A stretch of 64,000 nucleotides of DNA. Source: Mordavella massiliensis (lineage in GTDB: Bacteria; Bacillota; Clostridia; Lachnospirales; Lachnospiraceae). A model generated the notes under the pieces. The model had not been told where the DNA came from. It ran no database searches and was given only the letters and a program-made list of their open reading frames with translations. The number at the start of each line of letters is the position of its first letter. Within the stretch, counting starts at the first letter, position 1. The position numbers and the translations under genes are program-made. Shown here in pieces: positions 54,927 through 63,612 of this stretch. The stretch spans positions 1-64,000 of the forward strand of contig NZ_JACJLV010000010.1 in assembly GCF_016902415.1 (NCBI RefSeq). The letters are read 5' to 3'.

Positions 54927-55766
54927 ATGAAGTTTACAAAGATGCAGGGATTAGGAAATGATTATGTGTACGTGGACTGTACCAGACAAGATCTTCCTGA
55001 TCCGGAAAAAACAGCAAGGATTGTCAGCGACCGGCATTTTGGGATCGGTTCTGACGGATTGATCCTGATCTGTCCGTCAGATAAGGCGGACTTTGAGATG
55101 CGGATGTATAACGCAGACGGTTCCAGAGGCGAAATGTGCGGGAATGGCATCCGCTGCGTAGCAAAATATGTCTATGATTATGGCCTGACAGATCAGACCT
55201 CCATCTCGGTGGAAACACTGGGAGGCATCAAATATCTGGATCTGACAGTAGAACATGGGAAAGTCAGTCTGGTAAAGGTAGACATGGGGACACCGATCCT
55301 GGAGCCTTCCAGGATCCCGGTAGCCGCTTCCGGCACCCGGGTGGTGGACGAGCCTCTGGAAGTAGAGGGAAAAGTATACCATATGACTTGTGTTTCCATG
55401 GGTAATCCACACGCAGTCATCTTTATGGACGATGTGGCAGGGCTGGATCTGGAAAAGATCGGACCTTCCTTTGAAAATCACGAGAGATTCCCCAACCGGG
55501 TCAACACAGAATTTGTGAAGGTGCTGGACCAAAATACAGTGGAAATGCGGGTATGGGAGCGGGGCTCCGGGGAAACCCTGGCCTGCGGCACGGGCGCCTG
55601 CGCTGTGGCCGTGGCAAGCATCCTGAACGGATATACAGAAGACCAGGTAACCGTCAGGCTGCTGGGCGGCGACCTGGAGATCTTCTGGGACCGGGCGGCA
55701 GACAAGGTCTACATGACAGGCCCCGCCAAAGTCGTATTTGACGGGGAGATCTGTCTGGAAGCCTAA
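54927..55766 (+). CDS. dapF: Diaminopimelate epimerase
   Basis: A 279-residue DapF that interconverts LL- and meso-diaminopimelate in lysine and peptidoglycan synthesis. The two catalytic cysteines are in [16 protein letters not shown] near residue 74 and [12 protein letters not shown] near 216. N-terminus [18 protein letters not shown] and FMDDVAG are also diagnostic. Its stop codon overlaps the stop of the convergent MerR gene by three bases. Confidence 0.97.
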   Translation: MKFTKMQGLGNDYVYVDCTRQDLPDPEKTARIVSDRHFGIGSDGLILICPSDKADFEMRMYNADGSRGEMCGNGIRCVAKYVYDYGLTDQTSISVETLGGIKYLDLTVEHGKVSLVKVDMGTPILEPSRIPVAASGTRVVDEPLEVEGKVYHMTCVSMGNPHAVIFMDDVAGLDLEKIGPSFENHERFPNRVNTEFVKVLDQNTVEMRVWERGSGETLACGTGACAVAVASILNGYTEDQVTVRLLGGDLEIFWDRAADKVYMTGPAKVVFDGEICLEA

Positions 55767-56554
55767 CGACAGAGGATCTGCAGTTCTGTGCGGCGCTCCG
55801 TTTCCTGTTCTGTCTGGTGGATATCCGCCAGCAACAGTTCCAGGACAGGACCGGCGGGAGTGAGACCGTGAGCTTTGGCATAATCAAACATGGCGGGGAT
55901 GTAGATCTGGTTGTTATCAGAACTTCCATTATAGCTGACGGTCAGATAAGTACCGGCAGGAATGGTCTCATCCCCGCTTTTGTCGATGATAAATACCTGA
56001 GAGTAATCATGATATGCTCCGTTTCTGGCCTTGTTAAGCGGGATCACGGAGCCGATCCGGTTATTGCCGATGATGTACAGCTTATCCGGATTCTTATTGA
56101 TCAGCTGTTTGATCAGCATATCCATTTCCTCGTCGATCTGATAACCGGAAGGGATGGTGTAACAGCGGCGGGCCTTCAGTTCTTTTTGTTCGATCACGCC
56201 AAGAGGCTGGTTTTGGATCTCTTCCAGGACCTGGAGGCGGTCTTCGATATTTGCCTTCAGTTCCTCCAGCTTATTGACACGTTCCTGGATCACGGAAAGT
56301 TCCCGGGTCAGAAGTTCTTCGGTAGAGGAAAGGGTCCGGTTCTGCAGATAATCCTGGATCTGCGCCATGGAAAATCCAAGCTCCCGCAGGTCGCGGATCA
56401 CATTCAGCCGCCACAGGTCATGGATGTGGTACATCCGGTAATTATTTTCACCCCGGTGAGGTTTCAAAATGCCAAGTTCCTCGTAGTAGCGCAGGGAATC
56501 AGGGCCAACGCCGTACAGGCGGGATATTTCTCCGATACGGTAATAATGTTTCAT
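55763..56554 (-). CDS. MerR-family transcriptional regulator with effector-binding domain
   Basis: A 263-residue activator-type regulator. The MerR winged helix is at residues 1-70 ([24 protein letters not shown]), followed by the dimerisation helix ([24 protein letters not shown]) and a GyrI-like ligand domain of about 140 residues. The start at 56554 has AGGAGG 9 bases upstream; a much longer in-frame extension to 56827 crosses the tRNA region and is wrong. It shares three bases with the dapF stop. Confidence 0.92.
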   Translation of the reverse strand: MKHYYRIGEISRLYGVGPDSLRYYEELGILKPHRGENNYRMYHIHDLWRLNVIRDLRELGFSMAQIQDYLQNRTLSSTEELLTRELSVIQERVNKLEELKANIEDRLQVLEEIQNQPLGVIEQKELKARRCYTIPSGYQIDEEMDMLIKQLINKNPDKLYIIGNNRIGSVIPLNKARNGAYHDYSQVFIIDKSGDETIPAGTYLTVSYNGSSDNNQIYIPAMFDYAKAHGLTPAGPVLELLLADIHQTEQETERRTELQILCR

Positions 56555-56666
56555 ATGAGTCGTCCTCCTACCTGTCAGTGTACCACAGGAAGAGGGGGCT
56601 GGACAGGCGTTTTTGCAAAGGATTTTCCGGGTTGAGGAAAAAAATAAAAAAAATGAAAAAAAGGGG

Positions 56667-56694
56667 TTGATTTTTGTTAAAAAATTGGTATAAT
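56667..56694 (+). promoter_or_regulatory. Promoter of the tRNA pair
   Basis: TTGATT at 56667-56672, 16-base spacer, TATAAT at 56689-56694, 22 bases before the first tRNA. Confidence 0.8.
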
Positions 56695-56716
56695 AAAACA
56701 TGTTCGCTGGAAACAT

Positions 56717-56787
56717 TGCGGATTGGTGTAATGGCAGCACAGCAGACTCTGACTCTGTTAGTAGAGGTTCGAGTCCTCTATCCGTAG
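56717..56787 (+). tRNA. tRNA-Gln (anticodon CTG)
   Basis: A 71-base cloverleaf: acceptor TGCGGAT/ATCCGTA (with one G-T pair), D stem GTG/CAC, anticodon stem GCAGA/TCTGT with loop CTCTGAC giving anticodon CTG, and T arm AGAGG-TTCGAGT-CCTCT. The 3' CCA is not encoded. Confidence 0.95.
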
Positions 56788-56848
56788 TTCCTTGGCAGGG
56801 GCACCGGATACCTTGAAAGCAGAGCAAAAGAGGTATCTGGTCATTTAT

Positions 56849-56922
<74 letters not shown>

Positions 56923-56960
56923 TTTTTTCATGCAAAAATATAGGTTATAATCATATGAAG

Positions 56961-57003
56961 AAAAGGATCACTGCTTTTTCAAAAGCAATGATCCTTATTT
57001 TTC
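56961..57003 (+). terminator. Intrinsic terminator after the tRNA pair
   Basis: AAGGATCACTGCTTTT / AAAAGCAATGATCCTT with a two-base TC centre and a T-run (ATTTTTC). One mismatch in the stem. Confidence 0.85.
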
Positions 57004-57037
57004 TCTATTATGGAAAAGTCTATGTGAAGAATGTTTC

Positions 57038-57066
57038 TTGTCAGAAGCTGGTTGTTTTGATAGAAT
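57038..57066 (+). promoter_or_regulatory. Promoter of the holin-like toxin mRNA
   Basis: TTGTCA at 57038-57043, 17-base spacer, TAGAAT at 57061-57066. The predicted RNA would begin near 57072 with AGGCACTA. Confidence 0.8.
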
Positions 57067-57180
57067 AAATTAGGCACTATCAGAAAAACGGTAGGCGGTT
57101 AGTCCTTCGGCAGGGGGACTGGACCCTCTGATTACATAGAAATCTCCATAAGGAGAAATCTGGGAAAGGAGGGTAAGCTT

Positions 57181-57273
57181 ATGAGTGATTTTGAAATGCT
57201 TTCCCTCGTACTAATGATACTGAGTATCGTGGTAACGATTCTGATTGCATATATAAATCATACGAAAAAGTAA
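57181..57273 (+). CDS. Putative holin-like toxin peptide (type I toxin)
   Basis: A 30-residue peptide (starts MSDFEMLSLVLMILSIVV, ends AYINHTKK) with one hydrophobic helix and a short basic tail, matching the Hol-Tox class of small membrane toxins. GGAGGG lies 7 bases before the ATG. That site can pair with ACCCTC at 57123-57128, so translation may be blocked by structure. The gene has its own promoter and long leader and is opposed by an antisense RNA. It is too short for usual gene finders. Confidence 0.85.
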   Translation: MSDFEMLSLVLMILSIVVTILIAYINHTKK

Positions 57274-57309
57274 CCGCCCTCGTCCAAAGGAATGCGGTTA
57301 CTTTTCGTA
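57261..57309. terminator. Bidirectional terminator shared by toxin mRNA and antisense RNA
   Basis: TACGAAAAAGTAACCGC pairs with GCGGTTACTTTTCGTA (one bulged A). The core GTAACCGC/GCGGTTAC is followed by T4 on the plus strand and T5 on the minus strand, so RNAs from both sides can end here. It overlaps the toxin stop codon. Confidence 0.75.
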
Positions 57310-57358
57310 ACTTAAATATGAATTTGGACTAACCGCTTATCGGTAGTGCCTTTTTTCT
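57262..57358 (-). ncRNA. Predicted antisense antitoxin RNA
   Basis: A leftward RNA of about 95 bases predicted from its promoter at 57365-57393 and the shared terminator. It is complementary to the 3' part of the toxin mRNA and begins with the same AGGCACTA block as the toxin mRNA. It contains no convincing reading frame. Existence is inferred from promoter and terminator only. Confidence 0.65.
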
Positions 57359-57364
57359 ATATTT

Positions 57365-57393
57365 ATTCTAACAAAAGAATATCTGCCTGTCAA
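57365..57393 (-). promoter_or_regulatory. Promoter of the antisense RNA
   Basis: On the minus strand TTGACA (plus 57388-57393), 17-base spacer, TAGAAT (plus 57365-57370). It is stronger than the toxin promoter at the -35 box, as expected for an antitoxin RNA that must be in excess. Confidence 0.8.
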
Positions 57394-57484
57394 ATTTCAG
57401 CTGCACACTATATGAAATCTGAAATATTCTGGATTGGTCTTGACGTTATAATTATAATCCATTTTTTGTGTAAAAAAGTCAAAT

Positions 57485-58258
57485 CTACATATATCTGACT
57501 TCTAATTCTTTATGAGGTGTTGAACGTAGATATTTTACACTTGGATATCCCAGAACCAGCGTCATAGCCACTTTTTTCCCTTTGGGAACACAGATGGCCG
57601 TTCTGATCTTGTGCGAAATGTTTGCCGCCACTGTAAAAAAGCCACTGTATAAAACACCTAATCCATTTGCCTCTGCGACAAATTCCATATTTTGAGCGGC
57701 AAGAATACCGTTTGTTTTATCCTTTGCTAAAATAACAATAACGGCAGGTGCGTTAAAAAAGAAAAAATGATCAGTGATTTTAAGGTTTCGTGCCATAGGG
57801 ATAAAAAGGTTTGCGATTGGTTTAACAGACTGAAATAGTTTTACGGCCATTTTTTCGACAGCGTCTCTTTTTTCAATAAGGACAACATAGGATACATCCT
57901 GCATATTCTTGGCAGTGTGAGTAAATCTTCCCGCCTCTAAGATTTGTTCAATGACTTCTTTTGGTATTTCTGTTTTTTTGAAATTACGAATACTTCTGCG
58001 AAAACGGATTGCATTTAAGAGATCCAATGGGTTGAGTCGCACTTCATCTGTCTTTTCGATCTGCCCGCTCCCATATCCATTTATAGATATTGCCTTTTGA
58101 GGACAAACTGCTGAACATTGTCCGCACATAATACATTTGTCCATAATTATTTTTGCCTTGCCCTGACTGATTATAAGATTGTGTGAAACGCATACTCTGC
58201 TGCATAAGCCACATCCTGCACATTTATCTGTGTTTACTTTAACCTGATATTTTTTCAT
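57485..58258 (-). CDS. Nitroreductase with N-terminal 2x[4Fe-4S] ferredoxin domain
   Basis: A 257-residue fusion. Residues 1-60 hold two ferredoxin motifs (DKCAGCGLCSRVC and DKCIMCGQCSAVCP). The remainder is a nitroreductase domain (FRRSIRNFKKTEIP; FVAEANGLGVLYSGFF). The fusion suggests electrons come from ferredoxin rather than NAD(P)H. The gene is more AT-rich than average for the window. Substrate is unknown. The start has AAAGGAATTTCG upstream. Confidence 0.92.
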   Translation of the reverse strand: MKKYQVKVNTDKCAGCGLCSRVCVSHNLIISQGKAKIIMDKCIMCGQCSAVCPQKAISINGYGSGQIEKTDEVRLNPLDLLNAIRFRRSIRNFKKTEIPKEVIEQILEAGRFTHTAKNMQDVSYVVLIEKRDAVEKMAVKLFQSVKPIANLFIPMARNLKITDHFFFFNAPAVIVILAKDKTNGILAAQNMEFVAEANGLGVLYSGFFTVAANISHKIRTAICVPKGKKVAMTLVLGYPSVKYLRSTPHKELEVRYM

Positions 58259-58386
58259 CTCGAAATTCCTTTCGTTAAAGTTTTTAAGCCATTATATCAG
58301 ACTTGTTTCCTGAAAACAATCTTGGGAAAGAAAGTCGCTACCATGGATAATGCAATAGATTTGATATTGACGGGGGATCTTGTTCT

Positions 58387-58414
58387 TTGAAAATTATTTG
58401 TTCCATGATAAGAT
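58387..58414 (+). promoter_or_regulatory. Possible promoter of the HAD phosphatase gene
   Basis: TTGAAA at 58387-58392, 16-base spacer, TAAGAT at 58409-58414. The 281 bases between the divergent genes hold nothing else recognisable. Confidence 0.5.
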
Positions 58415-58538
58415 TAACATATGTTTTAGATGATTTTCATTTGGATAGTGAATTAGATATAGGTGGGAAATATTGCATGAAGAAATGCACATTTTATCCC
58501 ATAATAATCTTGAAGAAATGACATGGGAGAAACAAAAA

Positions 58539-59330
58539 ATGAACTACAAGATGATCGCAGTTGACATGGATGGCACCCTGTTGGACAGCAGAAAACAGAT
58601 TTCAGACGAAACGGTTCGTGCGGTCCGGCAGCTGGCAGAATCAGGTGTTTTGGTTGTGATTTCTACCGGAAGACCTGTCCAGGGAGTGGAAAAGTACAAG
58701 AAACTTCTGCATCTTACGGGCCCGGTGATCACTTACAATGGCGCCATGATCGTGGATGCCGGAACGGGGGAAACGCTGTTTGAACAGGGATTGCGGCCAA
58801 AGGACGCAAGAAAGATTATGGAATCAGGACTTCGGTACGATACCACGATGTGCATCTGGGCAGGGGGCCGTCTTTATGGGAATCAGATAAATGCCAAAAT
58901 GAATGATTATAAGAAGATTTCTGGGGTAGAACCGGTGCTGATCAAGGATTTTGACAGATTTTCTGATCAGAATATTACAAAAATCCTCTGGTACGATGAG
59001 CCGGGCAACCTTCGAAAGTGGACGGAAGACTTTGGAAAAGAAGAGTTTTCGCAGGTTACCTGTTGTATTTCCCAGCCTGTTTTTCTGGAGTTTTTTCACA
59101 GACAGGTATCAAAAGCCACGGCGATGCAGAAGATCGGCGAAAGATACGGCATCAGCCGGGAGGAGATGATCGCGGTGGGTGACGGGCCAAATGATATAGA
59201 GATGCTGGAGTATGCAGGACTTGGGATCGCTATGGGAAATGCGGCGGAAGAGGTAAAAAGACATGCAGGATCCGTTACCGTATCCAATGATGACGAGGGG
59301 GTACTGCAGGTGATCCGGAAATATTTTTAA
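58539..59330 (+). CDS. Cof-type HAD-IIB family phosphatase
   Basis: A 263-residue haloacid dehalogenase-type hydrolase. Motif I is AVDMDGTLLDS near residue 7, motif II ISTGRP, motif III Lys in VSKATAMQKIGERYGI, and motif IV GDGPNDIEML. The IIB cap domain occupies about residues 85-185. Such enzymes dephosphorylate sugar phosphates or similar small molecules. The start at 58539 (MNYKMI) is chosen because the homologous region begins there and GGGAGA lies upstream; an in-frame ATG at 58473 is the alternative. Confidence 0.92.
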   Translation: MNYKMIAVDMDGTLLDSRKQISDETVRAVRQLAESGVLVVISTGRPVQGVEKYKKLLHLTGPVITYNGAMIVDAGTGETLFEQGLRPKDARKIMESGLRYDTTMCIWAGGRLYGNQINAKMNDYKKISGVEPVLIKDFDRFSDQNITKILWYDEPGNLRKWTEDFGKEEFSQVTCCISQPVFLEFFHRQVSKATAMQKIGERYGISREEMIAVGDGPNDIEMLEYAGLGIAMGNAAEEVKRHAGSVTVSNDDEGVLQVIRKYF

Positions 59331-59390
59331 GGAACAGGGAAAAATCCTGATTGCTCCAAGAAGCATATGCTAAAACAAAAAGAGGCTTTT

Positions 59391-60494
59391 ATGGCATCTG
59401 TCAGTTTATGTATGATCGTCAAAGATGAGGAAGAAGTTCTGGACCGCTGTCTTTCCTGCTTTGGAAAGCTTGCGGATGAGATCATTATTGTGGACACTGG
59501 TTCCGGAGACCGGACGAAAGAAATTGCAGGGAACTACACAGATCGGATTTATGATTTTGTGTGGCGTGATGATTTTTCTGCCGCCAGGAATTACGGATTG
59601 GAAAAGGCGTCGATGGAGTACTGTATGTGGGTTGATGCAGACGATGTAATGACCGGAGCGGCACAGGAAGAATTTCTGGAACTGAAAGAAAGCATTTCTG
59701 TTGATACGGATATTATTATGATGCCGTATCAGACAGGATTTGACGAAGAGGACCGTCCGGTATTTACGTATTACCGGGAGCGGATCGTCCGCAATACGGG
59801 TGCATTTCGATTTGCAGGGAAGGTACATGAGACCATCCCTCTGCATGGCAAGGTGCAATATGAAGAAATCCCCATTGAACACAGAAAAATCAAAGCAGGT
59901 GATCCGGACAGGAACCTGAACATATACAGAAAGATGGAAGAGAACGGAGAAAAATTTGACAGCCGTTCTCTTTATTATTACGGGAGAGAATTGCTGACGC
60001 ACGGGGACTTTGAAAGGGCGGCCCGGGTTTTTCGGGCATTTTTAGACCGTCCGGACGGATGGATGGAGAATCAGATTGATGCGGCAAGGCTCCTGGCCAG
60101 ATGTCTCCGGGAAACAGGACGGGAGAAAGAAGCTTTGGAGGCATTGTTTTCTTCCTTCCGTTATGATGTACCAAGGGGAGAGACGTGCTGCGATCTGGGG
60201 AAATATTTTCTGGACAGGGGAAGGTACGAGCAGTCTGCTTTCTGGTACCGGCAGGCGCTTTTGGCCAAAAAGGCGGCGTCTTCCGGCGCGTTTGTGGAGG
60301 AGGACTGCTACGGGTTTCTTCCGGCCATTTCTCTGTGTGTCTGCTTTGACAGGATGGGCAATCAGGAAGAGGCGGAAAGATATAATGAACTGGCTGGCAG
60401 ATTCAAACCGGAGTCAGAATACGTCCGTTTAAACCGGCAATATTTTCATGAAAGAAGAAAGGACGGACAGAAACAAAATCCTGACATATATTAA
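59391..60494 (+). CDS. Family 2 glycosyltransferase with TPR-like C-terminus
   Basis: A 367-residue cytoplasmic enzyme. The GT-A domain has SLCMIVKDEEEVLDRCL, IIIVDTGSGDRT and the D-x-D motif in WVDADDVM near residue 86. From about 190 on there are helical TPR-like repeats (LYYYGRELLTHGDFERAARVF; CDLGKYFLDRGRYEQSAFWY). Proteins of this build glycosylate peptides or proteins. It ends 33 bases before the collagen-like gene with no terminator between, so the pair is probably an operon. The start at 59391 follows AAGAGG; an ATG at 59367 is possible. Confidence 0.9.
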   Translation: MASVSLCMIVKDEEEVLDRCLSCFGKLADEIIIVDTGSGDRTKEIAGNYTDRIYDFVWRDDFSAARNYGLEKASMEYCMWVDADDVMTGAAQEEFLELKESISVDTDIIMMPYQTGFDEEDRPVFTYYRERIVRNTGAFRFAGKVHETIPLHGKVQYEEIPIEHRKIKAGDPDRNLNIYRKMEENGEKFDSRSLYYYGRELLTHGDFERAARVFRAFLDRPDGWMENQIDAARLLARCLRETGREKEALEALFSSFRYDVPRGETCCDLGKYFLDRGRYEQSAFWYRQALLAKKAASSGAFVEEDCYGFLPAISLCVCFDRMGNQEEAERYNELAGRFKPESEYVRLNRQYFHERRKDGQKQNPDIY

Positions 60495-60523
60495 TAGGGA
60501 AACAGGAACTTGAAAGGAAGTCA

Positions 60524-61439
<916 letters not shown>

Positions 61440-61449
61440 GATAAGGAGA

Positions 61450-61495
61450 TAAGAGGAGGTATGCAATCCGTGAAAAGAGTGTATGCCTTCTCTTA
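61450..61495 (+). terminator. Possible terminator after the collagen-like gene
   Basis: TAAGAGGAGGTATGCA can pair imperfectly with TGTATGCCTTCTCTTA. No long T-run follows, so the assignment is weak. Confidence 0.4.
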
Positions 61496-61630
61496 CATTC
61501 CCCATTACTTATCGCATTTTTCTATTTTATCTTATCTCAATTTCCTATAATGAAATGTATATGTCCCGGATGGAAAATCATTTTCATAGTGTTATAATAA
61601 TGTTGCAATGATTCTAAAGAGAGGTGCAGC

Positions 61631-62791
61631 ATGGGACAAGTAATTTACAAAGAAAGAAAAAATACGAATTCTACAAAGTGGGACGATTGCCTGGAGAAGT
61701 TTGGCAAGGAGGACCTTCTGCCTCTGTGGGTGGCAGACATGGATTTTGAGGCGCCGGCCTGTGTGAAGGAAGCTTTGCAGAAATATCTGGATCAGGGAGT
61801 GTTTGGATATTATAAGCATTCCGACGGATATGAGCAGGCATTTATGAACTGGGAGGCATCCCATCATCAGTATCAGGTGGAAAAGGACTGGATCCGGTTT
61901 GCGCCGGGTGTAGTTCCTGCCATTAACTGGCTTCTTCATATTCTGACAAACGAAGGAGATCCGGTGTTGATCATGCCGCCGGTATATTATCCGTTCAAGG
62001 ATGCGCTGGTCAACAATCACCGGACCATTGTGGAGTGCCCGCTGATCCGCCGGGATACCGGATACGTGATGGATTATGAAGGATTTGAAAAAAGCATTGT
62101 GGAACAGGGCGTGAAACTTTTTGTGCTTTGTTCGCCCCACAATCCGGTAGGAAGAGTCTGGAAGGAAGAAGAACTCCGGAAAGTCATGGACATTTGTAAA
62201 AAACATCAGGTTTATGTGATCTCGGATGAGATTCATCAGGATCTGGAAATGTCCGGATATCATCACATCCCGACAGCTACTGTGGGAGACTATGATGAGA
62301 TCCTGGTGACGCTGACGGCGGCAACCAAGACCTTTAACCTGGCGGCCTGCCAGAATTCCATCGTGATCATTCCCGATGCAAAACTGCGGGAGCGTTACGA
62401 CGAATACCTGACCAGGATCCGCATCAGCGGCGGCAATTCCTTTGGGTATATCGCAGTGCAGAGCGCTTATGAAGAAGGCGCAGAATGGCTGAAAGAACTT
62501 CTGGGGATCATCGAAGGAAATTACCGCTATCTGCGGGAGACATTGGAAAAGGAACTTCCGAAGGTGTGGATTTCCAATCTGGAAGGGACTTATCTGATGT
62601 GGATCGATCTGGGAGCTTATGTCCGCCCGGAAGATATGGAAAAAGTCGTCCGTGATGACTGCGGACTGGCAGTAGATTACGGCGCATGGTTCGGAAGCGG
62701 AGAAAACGAGACATTTATCCGCGTCAATCTGGCCACCAGAAGAGAGAATATTGAACTGGCAGCAGAACGGCTGATTAAGGCAATAAAATAG
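61631..62791 (+). CDS. MalY/PatB-family PLP aminotransferase / cystathionine beta-lyase
   Basis: A 386-residue PLP enzyme of fold type I. Typical start DLLPLWVADMDFEAP; the Schiff-base Lys is in TAATKTFNLAACQ near residue 235; HNPVGRVW and SDEIHQDL are the cofactor contacts. PatB/MalY enzymes cleave C-S bonds of cystathionine or cysteine conjugates, releasing a thiol, pyruvate and ammonia. It is preceded by AGAGAGGTG and a TATAAT box at about 61595. The next gene is convergent. Confidence 0.94.
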   Translation: MGQVIYKERKNTNSTKWDDCLEKFGKEDLLPLWVADMDFEAPACVKEALQKYLDQGVFGYYKHSDGYEQAFMNWEASHHQYQVEKDWIRFAPGVVPAINWLLHILTNEGDPVLIMPPVYYPFKDALVNNHRTIVECPLIRRDTGYVMDYEGFEKSIVEQGVKLFVLCSPHNPVGRVWKEEELRKVMDICKKHQVYVISDEIHQDLEMSGYHHIPTATVGDYDEILVTLTAATKTFNLAACQNSIVIIPDAKLRERYDEYLTRIRISGGNSFGYIAVQSAYEEGAEWLKELLGIIEGNYRYLRETLEKELPKVWISNLEGTYLMWIDLGAYVRPEDMEKVVRDDCGLAVDYGAWFGSGENETFIRVNLATRRENIELAAERLIKAIK

Positions 62792-62836
62792 TTAACGGGG
62801 ACGGGGGATTTTCAGAAATCCCCCGTCCCCGTTAAC
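62791..62836. repeat. REP-like GGGGACG hairpin, copy D
   Basis: A perfect 21-bp inverted repeat (62791-62811 / 62816-62836) starting GTTAACGGGGACGGGGGAT with a TCAG loop. It overlaps the last base of the PatB stop and lies between convergent genes, like copy C. Confidence 0.9.
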
Positions 62837-62849
62837 ATTATAATGTCTT

Positions 62850-63194
62850 TTACAAAACTTTTTCTTTCAATTGATTTTTAATAGCTTGTTCGACGAAATT
62901 GTTTAAGGATATTTGATGTGATAAAGCATAAAGAGCGGCGGCTTTATGAAGCTCAGGGGAAATACGTACGTTAAAACCTCCTTTATAAGCCTTTTCAGGG
63001 GATATTCCTTCTTCCCGGCAAACAATCAAATAATCATCTACAGCATTGTGAAAATCATCTATTAAATCTTTGGCGTTTGTTCCTTCGTAAGAGATCAAAG
63101 CGCGGATTCCTACAACTTTTCCATAAAATATACCATCCGTTTCAGAAAATTCCACGGTTCCTGTGTAACCTTTATAAGATATAGTATTATTCAA
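62850..63194 (-). CDS. hicB: HicB-family antitoxin
   Basis: A 114-residue antitoxin. The N-terminal degenerate RNase H-like HicB domain (YKGYTGTVEFSETDGIFYGKV; ISYEGTNAKDLIDDFHNAVDDY) is followed by a C-terminal ribbon-helix-helix DNA-binding segment (GGFNVRISPELHKAAALYAL). It overlaps the hicA gene by 4 bases. It neutralises HicA and probably represses the operon by binding the palindrome at 63486. Confidence 0.93.
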   Translation of the reverse strand: MNNTISYKGYTGTVEFSETDGIFYGKVVGIRALISYEGTNAKDLIDDFHNAVDDYLIVCREEGISPEKAYKGGFNVRISPELHKAAALYALSHQISLNNFVEQAIKNQLKEKVL

Positions 63195-63445
63195 ATGAAT
63201 CCCTCCTGTTCCAGTTTTTTTATTAGATCTTTTACTTGATATGCCAGTAATTCTTTTCTTGGATGTGGTTTGTGAAGTAAGATAGGTGCATGATTTTTAC
63301 TTGTGAATATGACACGTGAACCACTGGTATGCCCTTTGTTTGATTTAGAATAAGAAAAAAATTGCAATAGAATTTCAGCCTCTTCAAAAGTGAAGTCACT
63401 TGGTCTTGATTTTAGTTTCTTTATAAGTTTCTCTTTTTTGCTCAC
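63191..63445 (-). CDS. hicA: HicA-family mRNA-interferase toxin
   Basis: An 84-residue toxin. The dsRBD-like HicA core is seen in KLKSRPSDFTFEEAEILL, TSGSRVIF and LLHKPHPRKELLAYQVKDLI. It starts with GTG at 63445, 8 bases after AAGGAG; a longer reading from 63490 has no ribosome site and would begin inside the palindrome. HicA cleaves mRNA when freed from HicB. The toxin gene comes first, the usual order for HicAB. Confidence 0.88.
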   Translation of the reverse strand: MSKKEKLIKKLKSRPSDFTFEEAEILLQFFSYSKSNKGHTSGSRVIFTSKNHAPILLHKPHPRKELLAYQVKDLIKKLEQEGFI

Positions 63446-63485
63446 AGATGAATCTCCTTTTATTATAAATGTGTTTCTTGATAAA

Positions 63486-63505
63486 TGCAACTATATATAG
63501 TTGCA
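63486..63505. promoter_or_regulatory. Palindromic operator of hicAB
   Basis: A perfect 20-bp palindrome with half-sites TGCAACTATA / TATAGTTGCA. It sits about 40 bases before hicA and includes a TATATA that could be the -10 box, so binding of HicB there would block transcription. Confidence 0.75.
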
Positions 63506-63612
63506 AAATATTTCGCCAATCTTAAGAATTTCCCGGTCTTTTGCTTAAGATTTGTCTGTCATAATGATGCCTGTTACAAGACGGATGCTATGGACAAGAA
63601 AGGATCAGACGG

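Larger units (their letters stand above)
57072..57351. repeat. Inverted repeats flanking the toxin gene
   Basis: AGGCACTA (57072-57079) and GCGGTTAGTCC (57095-57105) recur inverted as GGACTAACCGC (57326-57336) and TAGTGCCT (57344-57351). In the toxin mRNA these allow the 5' and 3' ends to pair over 240 bases, and they give both convergent RNAs the same 5' sequence blocks. Confidence 0.85.

Noticed and set aside
56554-56827. N-terminal extension of the MerR gene to 56827
   Set aside because: The extension runs antisense through the tRNA-Gln gene and its promoter; a strong ribosome site and the MerR start lie at 56554.
56941-57068. Short plus-strand reading frame after tRNA-Pro (56853-57068)
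   Set aside because: It begins inside the tRNA-Pro gene and crosses its terminator and the toxin promoter; no coding signal is seen.
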